Below, one piece after another: positions 1 through 5,255 of a DNA stretch of 7,111 nt. A program made the translations under genes and the position numbers. Numbering within the stretch: the first letter of the stretch is position 1; each line of letters begins with the position of its first letter. The DNA is from an uncultured cyanobacterium (GTDB lineage Bacteria; Cyanobacteriota; Cyanobacteriia; PCC-6307; Cyanobiaceae). The notes beneath the pieces are model-generated. The model saw only the letters and a program-made list of their open reading frames with translations, had not been told where the DNA came from and did not search any database. Location of the stretch: NCBI GenBank assembly GCA_903862155.1, contig CAIOXF010000144.1:1-7111 (forward strand), written 5' to 3'.

Positions 1-49
1 CAGCGCGCTCGCTCCATGGCATCAGAGTGGCAGCAGTCGCCGTGATCCG

Positions 50-232
50 GTGTCTGCCTCTTCAGCTGGTTCGCCCTTCGCTGACGACTCCGGCGGCGCC
101 GATCCCGGCCAGCCCGCTGGCAAGCCGCCGGTGATTCCCCACGCGGCCCCGATCGTGGATGCCGAGGGCCGCCTCACCTACGTGGGCAGCGATGGGCTCC
201 GCTATGTGGTGGCTGCCCCCCCCGAGCCGTGA
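50..232 (+). CDS. small hypothetical protein, Pro/Gly/Ala-rich (60 aa from GTG)
   Basis: I do not recognise this family. From a GTG at 50 the product is 60 residues. The first half is low-complexity, rich in Ser, Gly, Pro and Ala and probably disordered. The second half is more ordered in character, with the segment IVDAEGRLTYVGSDGLRYVV ending in a Pro-rich tail. The frame is also open without a stop to the left edge of the window, so this could equally be the C-terminus of a longer protein; no clear Shine-Dalgarno sequence supports the GTG. Its stop (230-232) overlaps the end of the convergent EAL remnant by about 30 bp. Codon use is GC-rich and matches the surroundings. No signal peptide or membrane segment is visible. 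Reality of the gene is moderately likely; its function is unknown. Confidence 0.45.
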   Translation: MSASSAGSPFADDSGGADPGQPAGKPPVIPHAAPIVDAEGRLTYVGSDGLRYVVAAPPEP

Positions 233-471
233 TGGGGGCTCCCCGTTCGTCGAGACTGAAGCAGCTTGGCGACGGCTTCCACACTCAGCGGGAAGCCAAA
301 GAGATCGCCCTGGAATAGGTCGCAGCCGAGCTCCCGCAGGATGCGCCATTGCTCCCCTGTTTGCACGCCTTCCGCCAGGGCCAGCAGTCCCAGGTCGTGG
401 GCCATCAGGATCGTGCTCTTCACGATTGTGTGATCGGTGCTGCTGCGCTGGTCGGGTTCGCGGATCAGCGC
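202..471 (-). pseudogene. C-terminal remnant of an EAL-domain (c-di-GMP phosphodiesterase-like) protein
   Basis: This minus-strand frame encodes only the last third of an EAL domain. It reads IVKSTILMAHDLGLLALAEG, then VQTGEQWRILRELGCD and FQGDLFGFPL, matching the family pattern of an AH-LGL helix, AEGVET-EQ, LGCD and QGYLFG-PL. It ends in a short Arg/Gly/His tail at a TAG (202-204). The EAL signature and the metal-binding Asn, Glu and Asp residues of the N-terminal two thirds are absent, because upstream of about 471 the DNA is the 3' end of yccF in another frame. Two family positions are also changed: EGVET reads EGVQT and QGYLFG reads QGDLFG. EAL enzymes hydrolyse cyclic di-GMP, but this piece cannot be active. 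No good start codon precedes the homologous part; the first ATG in it is at 403-405. I infer a truncated relic left by a deletion or rearrangement. Confidence 0.7.
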
Positions 472-869
472 CGTATGGGTACCACCTGCATCCCGATCGG
501 CGCCAAGGCGATCAGGGCGAGTTTGAGGTGTTGGATGCCGAAGGGAATCCCCACGATCGTGAGGAAGCAGGCCAGGGCTGAGGCCACATGGCCTGTGGCC
601 AGCCACCAGCCCGCAACCACAAACCAGATCACGTTGCCCAGCAGGCCCAGCGCTCCGGTGCCCAGGTCGGCATGGCCGGTGAGATCACGCCGGCTGATCG
701 CCTCCTGGCCAAATGGCCAGAAGGAAAAATTGCCGATCACAAAGCAGGCCCGCGCCCAAGGGATGCCCACGATCGTGATGGCGCAGAGCAGCCCGGCAAT
801 CCACCAGCCCAGGCCCATCACCACGCCCCCGAGCACAAACCAGAGCAGGTTGAGCAGGAAGCGAATCAT
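465..869 (-). CDS. yccF: YccF-family (DUF307) inner-membrane protein
   Basis: A 134-residue hydrophobic protein made of two copies of the YccF domain. Copy one, about residues 5-54, has LLNLLWFVLGG, then ITIVGIPW and FWPFG. Copy two, about 76-126, has LLGNVIWFVVAGWW, then LTIVGIPF and LAPIG. Each copy has a membrane segment starting with an Asn-x-x-Trp-Phe-Val motif and a second one ending in IVGIP; a polar linker (residues 55-75) joins them. The family is an integral cytoplasmic-membrane protein of unknown biochemical role. The ATG at 867-869 begins right at the first membrane segment, with a GGAG a few bases upstream. The E. coli homologue is somewhat longer; here the protein stops soon after the second domain, at VVPIRR, exactly where sequence of an EAL gene begins, so the original C-terminus may have been lost. 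It is divergent from the NADH dehydrogenase gene across a 110-bp gap. Confidence 0.88.
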   Translation of the reverse strand: MIRFLLNLLWFVLGGVVMGLGWWIAGLLCAITIVGIPWARACFVIGNFSFWPFGQEAISRRDLTGHADLGTGALGLLGNVIWFVVAGWWLATGHVASALACFLTIVGIPFGIQHLKLALIALAPIGMQVVPIRR

Positions 870-979
870 CGGCTCCAGGCGGTGCTGTGCTCAGTGTGGC
901 GGCAGGATTGTGCTGATCGTCAGATCCGCGGTCCGCAGAACCTGATGCAGCCCATACGTTCAGCTTCGGTAGCGGTGCC

Positions 980-2353
980 ATGGAACGCTTCTTTCTCGAG
1001 CTTGATCCGCCCGAGGAGGCCATGCGCAGCTGGCCCCACGTGGTGGTGGTGGGCGGAGGGTTTGCGGGGCTGAAGGTGTGCCACGCCCTGGCCCGCCAGC
1101 CGGTGCGCGTCACGCTGATCGACAAGCGCAACTTCAACCTGTTCCAGCCGCTGCTCTATCAGGTGGCCTCGGGGCTGGTGTCGGAGGCGGACGTGGCCTC
1201 GCCGCTGCGCCAGATGGTGGGCCATGCCCCCAACGTGCAGGTTCTGCTCGGCGAGGTGGTCGACATCGACCCGGAGGCCCGGCAGGTGCTGCTGAATGGT
1301 CAGCACCTCGGCTACGACCAGCTGATCCTGGCCACCGGCTCGGGCAGCACTTATTTCGGCAGGGAGGAATGGCGCTCTCTGGCGCCACCGATGAAAATCC
1401 TCGAGCACGCCGATGAGATTCGCCGGCGGTTGCTGATGGCGCTGGAAGAAGCCGAGCAAACGCGGGATGCGAGCCAGCGCGCCTTTCTGCAAACCGTGGT
1501 GGTGGTGGGCGCTGGGCCGGCGGGCTGTGAGCTGGCCGGTGCCCTGATCGAGCTGATGGAGCGGGCGGTGCGCCGCGAGTTCAAGCAGCTACGCCCTTCC
1601 GACTGCCGCGTGATCCTGGTGGATCTGGTGGATCGGGTGCTGCCCACGATGGCGCCGGAGCTGTCTGCCGCTGCCGCGGGCCATCTTGAGGGAGCTGGGG
1701 TAGAGCTGCGGCTCGGCATGAAGGTGGAGGAGATCTGCCCGGGCTGCGTACGCCTCATTGGGGCGGTCGGGGTCACCGAACTGGAGGCCGCCACCATCTG
1801 CTGGACGGCAGGCGTGCGGGCTTCCCGGCTGGGCCTGTTGCTGAGTGAGCACACTGGTTGCGCGGTGGATCGCAGCGGCCGGTTGGTGGTGGAGCCCGAC
1901 TTCTCCATTCCCGACCATCCGGAAATCCGGGCCGTTGGCGATCTCTGCTGCTATGCCCATACCGCCGATGGCAAGCCGTTGCCGGGCATGGCCGGCCCTG
2001 CGGTGCAGGCGGGCGGCTGGGTAGCCCGCGATCTGCTCGCCCGGTTGTGCGGCGACACCATCGCCCCGTTCCGCTGGCTTGATCTAGGCAGCATGGCCGT
2101 GATCGGACCCTGGTATGCCGTGGCCGATCTGCGTGGTTTGCACCTCACCGGTCGGGTGGGCTGGATCGTCTGGGCTCTGGCCCATCTGGCCTTCATCCCC
2201 GACACGGAAAACCGCATCGCCTTGTTCAGCAAATGGATGTGGCAGATCGCCACGCGCCAGCGCACGGCCCTGCTCATCACCGGCCGCCCCGACCAGCACA
2301 TCGGCGTGGATGTGGGACTGTTTCGGGCGACGCGCCCACAACGATCAGGCTGA
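980..2353 (+). CDS. type II NAD(P)H:quinone oxidoreductase (NDH-2), FAD-dependent
   Basis: A single-subunit, non-proton-pumping dehydrogenase that passes electrons from NAD(P)H through FAD to membrane quinone. From the ATG at 980 it has 457 residues, a normal length for the family. Visible elements are the N-terminal FAD dinucleotide motif VVVVGGGFAG (21-30), the NDH-2 segment NFNLFQPLLYQVASG (51-65) and LILATGSG (115-122). Next come the NAD(P)H-binding motif VVVVGAGPAGCELAG (173-187), CWTAGV (274-279), the second FAD contact AVGD (318-321), and the C-terminal membrane-anchoring part beginning DLGSMAVIG (368-376). The quinone-site motif usually written AQxAxQ reads AGPAVQ (338-343). An alternative start is ATG at 1022, 14 codons in, preceded by a close GAGGAGG and lying just before the FAD motif; the upstream ATG has only a weak ribosome-binding sequence. 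In cyanobacteria such proteins are linked to plastoquinone redox balance or redox sensing. It is divergent from yccF and followed 85 bp later by glnN. Confidence 0.92.
   Translation: MERFFLELDPPEEAMRSWPHVVVVGGGFAGLKVCHALARQPVRVTLIDKRNFNLFQPLLYQVASGLVSEADVASPLRQMVGHAPNVQVLLGEVVDIDPEARQVLLNGQHLGYDQLILATGSGSTYFGREEWRSLAPPMKILEHADEIRRRLLMALEEAEQTRDASQRAFLQTVVVVGAGPAGCELAGALIELMERAVRREFKQLRPSDCRVILVDLVDRVLPTMAPELSAAAAGHLEGAGVELRLGMKVEEICPGCVRLIGAVGVTELEAATICWTAGVRASRLGLLLSEHTGCAVDRSGRLVVEPDFSIPDHPEIRAVGDLCCYAHTADGKPLPGMAGPAVQAGGWVARDLLARLCGDTIAPFRWLDLGSMAVIGPWYAVADLRGLHLTGRVGWIVWALAHLAFIPDTENRIALFSKWMWQIATRQRTALLITGRPDQHIGVDVGLFRATRPQRSG
1013..1019 (+). promoter_or_regulatory. Shine-Dalgarno-like GAGGAGG before an internal ATG of the NDH-2 gene
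   Basis: GAGGAGG lies two bases before an in-frame ATG at 1022. It is the best ribosome-binding sequence near either candidate start of this gene. The spacing is short if the last GGAGG pairs, but about five bases if the first GAGG pairs. Starting here would give a 443-residue protein, MRSWPHVVVVGGG, beginning as many NDH-2 proteins do. The same bases also encode the acidic stretch of the longer form, so the match may be accidental. Confidence 0.35.
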
Positions 2354-2374
2354 ATTCTTTAAGGGCTGCACTCT

Positions 2375-2388
2375 GTAGTGACAGTGAC
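2375..2388 (+). promoter_or_regulatory. imperfect NtcA-like site upstream of glnN
   Basis: The sequence reads GTA, eight bases, then GAC. The consensus for the nitrogen regulator NtcA is GTA-N8-TAC, so five of the six specified bases match. It lies in the gap between the NDH-2 gene and glnN, 51 bp before the preferred glnN start. glnN genes of other cyanobacteria are known NtcA targets, which makes the position suggestive. Against it, no TAN3T -10 box is evident about 22 bp downstream, and a one-mismatch match is easy to find by chance. Confidence 0.25.
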
Positions 2389-2438
2389 ACCGGAATGGCC
2401 CACCGGTGAGTTGTGTGGTGGTATCTCAGTTGCATCCC

Positions 2439-4607
2439 ATGCCCTCCACTGCGCGCCTCGGTGCCATCAACACGATTCTTCAGCGGCCAGCGGTGAGCGT
2501 GGCTCCGCCGGAATCACTCCAGGAGCTCTGGGCCAAAGACGTGTTCAGTCTCACGGCCATGAAGTCGGCCCTGCCCAAGGCCGTGTTCAAGTCGCTGCAG
2601 CGCACGATCACCGGCGGTGGCAAGCTCGACACTTCGGTGGCCGATGTGGTGGCCCAGGCGATGAAGGATTGGGCCACCAGCCATGGTGCCCTTTACTACG
2701 CCCACGTTTTTTATCCGCTCACCAACCTCACTGCCGAGAAGCACGACGGCTTCATCGCGCCCCAGAGCGATGGCACGGTGATCAGCGAATTCACCGGCAA
2801 GTTGCTGGTGCAAGGCGAGCCCGATGGGTCGTCGTTTCCCAATGGGGGCATCCGCTCCACCTTCGAGGCCCGCGGTTACACCGCCTGGGACGTGACCAGC
2901 CCGGCCTACCTGATGGATACGCCCAACGGCGTCACCCTCTGCATCCCCACCGTGTTCGTGAGCTGGACCGGCGAGGCGCTCGACAAGAAAACGCCCCTGC
3001 TGCGCTCCAACGCCGCCATGAACGAGCAGGCCCAGCGCCTGCTGCGGCTGCTGGGAGAAACCGAGATCGCCCCGGTGAACTCCAGCTGCGGCGCCGAGCA
3101 GGAGTACTTCCTCGTGGATTCAGCCTTCACGGCGCTCCGGCCTGATCTCCAATTGGCGGGCCGCACCCTGTTCGGCGCCCCTCCAGCCAAGGGCCAGCAA
3201 TTCGACGACCACTACTTCGGGGCGATCCCCGAGCGGGTGCAGGTGTTCATGCAAGACGTGGAGCAGCAGCTCTATCGGCTGGGCATTCCCGCCAAGACCC
3301 GCCACAACGAAGTGGCTCCAGGCCAGTTTGAAATTGCGCCTTTCCATGAGGCGGCCAACGTGGCCACCGACCACCAACAGCTGATCATGACCGTGCTCAA
3401 GGCCACGGCCAAGAAGCACGGCTTCACCTGTTTGCTGCATGAGAAGCCCTTTGCCGGAGTAAACGGCAGCGGCAAGCACGTGAACTGGTCGATCGGCAAC
3501 GCCACCCAGGGCAACCTGCTGGATCCGGGCACCACCCCCCACGAGAACCTGCAATTCCTCCTGTTCTGCGGTGCCGTGATCCGCGGTGTGCACCGTTACG
3601 GTCCGCTGATGCGTGCCGCCATTGCCACCGCCAGCAACGATCACCGCCTCGGGGCCAATGAAGCGCCGCCCGCAATCATCTCGGTGTACCTCGGCAGCCA
3701 GTTGGAGGATGTGTTCGGCCAGATCCGCAGCGGCAAGCTGGAGGGTTCGGCCAAAGCGGCGTTGATGTCGCTGGGGGTCGACACCCTGCCCGACCTCAAC
3801 AAAGACCCGGGCGATCGCAACCGCACCTCACCCTTTGCCTTCACCGGCAATCGCTTCGAGTTCCGTGCCGTGGGTTCGGGCCAGTCGGTGGCCGGCCCCC
3901 TGGTGGTGCTCAACACGATCCTGGCCGATTCGATCCAATGGATCGCCGATCAGCTGGAGGCGCAACTGGCCAATGGCTCCCCGCTTGAGGAGGCCGCCTT
4001 TGCGGTGCTTAAGCAAACCATGGAGGAGCATGGTGCCGTGGTGTTCGGTGGGGATGGCTACTCGGCCGAGTGGCACCGCGTGGCTGTGGAGGAGCGCGGG
4101 CTGGAAAACCTGCGCACCAGTGCCGATGCCCTTCCGGTGCTGCAGCGTCCGGAAATCCGTGAGCTGTTCGAGCGCACCGGCGTGCTCAGCCCGGTGGAAC
4201 TGGAGAGCCGCTTTGAGGTGTATGCCGAGCAATACATCCTGGCAATCGAGGTGGAAGCCAAGTTGGTGCTGCGCATGGCCCGCACCCAGCTCTATCCAGC
4301 GGTGATGGAGTTCCTGGAACGCCTCACCCGCTCCCTGCGGGATCAACAGGAGTTGGGGCTCGCTCCCGATCGCAGCCTGCCCAGCCAGGTGGCTGGGATG
4401 AACCAGCAGCTCATCAGCCAGTGCGCCGCCCTGGAGAACGCTCTGCATGCACCGCCCCACGGTGCCCACGCCCACCTGCGCCACTGCGCCGACACCTTGC
4501 TGCCGTTGATGCAGGAGATCCGTTCCGCGGTGGACAGCCTGGAAGCCCTGGTGGACGATTCCCTCTGGCCCCTTCCCACTTACCAGGAGATGCTGTTCGT
4601 GCGGTGA
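2439..4607 (+). CDS. glnN: glutamine synthetase type III (GSIII, GlnN)
   Basis: Catalyses ATP-dependent synthesis of glutamine from glutamate and ammonium in the cytoplasm, the entry step of the GS/GOGAT cycle. From ATG 2439 it has 722 residues, close to other cyanobacterial GlnN proteins and far longer than type I enzymes. GSIII signatures appear in order: FPNGGIRSTFEARGYTAWDV (133-152), NSSCGAEQEYFLVD (214-227, with the metal-binding Glu residues), RHNEVAPGQFEIAPFHEAAN (288-307), KPFAGVNGSGKHVNWSIG (336-353), NDHRLGANEAPPA (400-412) and DRNRTSPFAFTGNRFEFRA (459-477). A C-terminal GSIII extension follows. An in-frame GTG at 2406 would add 11 residues (MSCVVVSQLHP) unlike the family; neither start has a clear Shine-Dalgarno sequence, so ATG is preferred. 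GlnN often serves as a second enzyme induced under nitrogen limitation; whether a type I glnA exists elsewhere cannot be seen. No frameshift or missing motif was found. Confidence 0.95.
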   Translation: MPSTARLGAINTILQRPAVSVAPPESLQELWAKDVFSLTAMKSALPKAVFKSLQRTITGGGKLDTSVADVVAQAMKDWATSHGALYYAHVFYPLTNLTAEKHDGFIAPQSDGTVISEFTGKLLVQGEPDGSSFPNGGIRSTFEARGYTAWDVTSPAYLMDTPNGVTLCIPTVFVSWTGEALDKKTPLLRSNAAMNEQAQRLLRLLGETEIAPVNSSCGAEQEYFLVDSAFTALRPDLQLAGRTLFGAPPAKGQQFDDHYFGAIPERVQVFMQDVEQQLYRLGIPAKTRHNEVAPGQFEIAPFHEAANVATDHQQLIMTVLKATAKKHGFTCLLHEKPFAGVNGSGKHVNWSIGNATQGNLLDPGTTPHENLQFLLFCGAVIRGVHRYGPLMRAAIATASNDHRLGANEAPPAIISVYLGSQLEDVFGQIRSGKLEGSAKAALMSLGVDTLPDLNKDPGDRNRTSPFAFTGNRFEFRAVGSGQSVAGPLVVLNTILADSIQWIADQLEAQLANGSPLEEAAFAVLKQTMEEHGAVVFGGDGYSAEWHRVAVEERGLENLRTSADALPVLQRPEIRELFERTGVLSPVELESRFEVYAEQYILAIEVEAKLVLRMARTQLYPAVMEFLERLTRSLRDQQELGLAPDRSLPSQVAGMNQQLISQCAALENALHAPPHGAHAHLRHCADTLLPLMQEIRSAVDSLEALVDDSLWPLPTYQEMLFVR
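3811..3818 (+). repeat. HIP1 octamer GCGATCGC
   Basis: A perfect GCGATCGC palindrome inside glnN, read as part of its Gly-Asp-Arg codons. HIP1 is highly over-represented in many cyanobacterial genomes, and several near matches (GCGATCGG, CGATCGCT) occur elsewhere in the window. One perfect copy in 7 kb is weak support for a cyanobacterial origin and suggests a genome not strongly HIP1-enriched. Confidence 0.5.
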
Positions 4608-4652
4608 GGCCTGCGCCAAGCCCTTAGGGGTGAGCCAAGCTCAGACGATCGC

Positions 4653-4681
4653 TTGACCGTCCACGAGTTTTGTTGTAAGAT
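4653..4681 (+). promoter_or_regulatory. sigma70-type promoter of the RNA-binding protein gene
   Basis: TTGACC (4653-4658) and TAAGAT (4676-4681) are separated by 17 bp, the optimal spacing. Five of six -35 bases and four of six -10 bases match the primary sigma-factor consensus. Transcription would start near 4688, leaving a 5' leader of about 135 nt before the ATG at 4824. The region is clearly more AT-rich than the genes around it. It lies in the only sizeable gap on this strand, so it probably serves the RRM gene. Confidence 0.65.
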
Positions 4682-4715
4682 TTTTTGGATTCAACGACCA
4701 CTCTTCGGCGGGTTT

Positions 4716-4792
4716 CTTTCTTAGGCAGTGAGCTTCAGGGGTTTTCCACTCAGCTTTCTTCACTTGGCCAGCAACTTTCTTCAGGGCACTCA
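4716..4792 (+). repeat. imperfect direct repeats in the 5' leader of the RRM gene
   Basis: The leader holds several short repeated modules. CTTTCTT occurs at 4716-4722, 4754-4760 and 4775-4781. The last two extend to CTTTCTTCA (4754-4762 and 4775-4783, exactly 21 bp apart), and both follow CAGC. CTTCAGGG occurs at 4733-4740 and 4779-4786, each followed by CACTCA (4747-4752 and 4787-4792), with a six-base insertion in the first copy. The strand is strongly pyrimidine-rich. A TTG-initiated frame crosses it (4685-4867), but its composition and overlap with the RRM gene argue against translation. The likely role is in the mRNA leader, as a protein- or RNA-binding segment; this is inference. Confidence 0.5.
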
Positions 4793-4823
4793 ACGAATCG
4801 GATTCATAACCTTTGGCTAATCA

Positions 4824-5099
4824 ATGACCATTTACGTGGGCAACCTTTCCTTCGATACCGAAGTTGAGGACCTCAACCACTTGTTCTCCGAGTATGGCTC
4901 GGTTCGCAAGTGCACCCTGCCCCTCGACCGTGAAACCGGGCGCAAGCGTGGTTTCGCTTTTGTTGAGCTCACGAACGCCGCCGACGAAGCCAAGGCGATC
5001 GGCGATCTTCAGGATGTGGAGTGGATGGGCCGCCGCATTCGTGTGAATCAGGCCGAGCCCCGCCCGACCGCTTCTGCAGGTGGTGGCCAGCGCTGGTGA
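4824..5099 (+). CDS. single-RRM RNA-binding protein (cyanobacterial Rbp type)
   Basis: A 91-residue cytoplasmic protein with one RNA recognition motif filling residues 2-76. RNP2 is IYVGNL (3-8) and RNP1 is RGFAFVEL (42-49); their aromatic residues (Tyr4, Phe44, Phe46) are the usual RNA-stacking positions. The tail (77-91) is short, AEPRPTASAGGGQRW, unlike the long glycine-rich tail of many cyanobacterial Rbp proteins. Such proteins bind single-stranded, often U- or pyrimidine-rich RNA; several are cold-induced, and some are implicated in mRNA localisation and stability. ATG 4824 is chosen because it starts directly at the first beta strand; it lacks a clear Shine-Dalgarno sequence. The gene appears monocistronic, with its own promoter, a ~135-nt leader and a strong terminator just downstream. 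The short tail could suggest the type with little or no glycine-rich domain. Confidence 0.93.
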   Translation: MTIYVGNLSFDTEVEDLNHLFSEYGSVRKCTLPLDRETGRKRGFAFVELTNAADEAKAIGDLQDVEWMGRRIRVNQAEPRPTASAGGGQRW

Positions 5100-5125
5100 G
5101 TTGATCCTCTCCAGTCATGCCTATG

Positions 5126-5149
5126 GCCGCCCCTGGTGGGCGGCTTTTT
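5126..5149 (+). terminator. intrinsic terminator of the RRM gene
   Basis: GCCGCCC (5126-5132) pairs perfectly with GGGCGGC (5138-5144) across a five-base CTGGT loop, followed by TTTTT (5145-5149). It starts 26 bp after the RRM stop codon. This is a textbook rho-independent terminator and should isolate the RRM transcript from the desaturase gene. Confidence 0.92.
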
Positions 5150-5162
5150 CATGGCATTGGAG

Positions 5163-5193
5163 GAAAGCTTTCGAAAATCTGTCAATGTCGAAA
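5163..5193 (+). repeat. palindrome and TCGAAA direct repeats upstream of the desaturase
   Basis: An AT-richer patch between the terminator and the desaturase start holds the perfect 10-bp palindrome GAAAGCTTTC (5163-5172). It overlaps a second palindrome, TTTCGAAA (5169-5176), and TCGAAA recurs at 5188-5193, 17 bp after the copy at 5171. These could be operator half-sites for the desaturase promoter. I find no convincing -35/-10 pair here, so the promoter itself is not called. Confidence 0.3.
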
Positions 5194-5255
5194 CGTTACC
5201 GTCACATTCTCACGCGATGGCTGGGTGCTTCCTATCGTGCACACAGTGAAGCGCC

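Noticed and set aside
1..45. Possible 3' end of an upstream gene (frame 1, ...RSMASEWQQSP, stop at 43-45)
   Set aside because: Only 14 codons are visible and frame 2 is also open there; nothing distinguishes it from chance.
870..979. Divergent promoters between yccF and the NDH-2 gene
   Set aside because: The 110-bp gap must hold promoters, but I found no -35/-10 pair with acceptable spacing on either strand.
349..1073. Plus-strand frames opposite yccF and the EAL remnant
   Set aside because: They mutually overlap, are Pro/Arg/Gln-rich shadows of the minus-strand genes, and show no family features.
3828..4619. 263-codon minus-strand frame antisense to glnN
   Set aside because: A long open frame is expected opposite a GC-rich gene; the sense strand encodes unmistakable GSIII motifs.
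4631..4643. Small hairpin TGAGC-CAA-GCTCA after glnN as a terminator
   Set aside because: The stem is only 5 bp with a 3-base loop and no T-run follows; also very close to the next promoter.
4685..4867. 60-codon TTG-initiated frame across the RRM leader
   Set aside because: Rare start without a ribosome-binding site, overlaps the RRM gene, and its repetitive Ser/Gln/Gly sequence simply reflects the DNA repeats.
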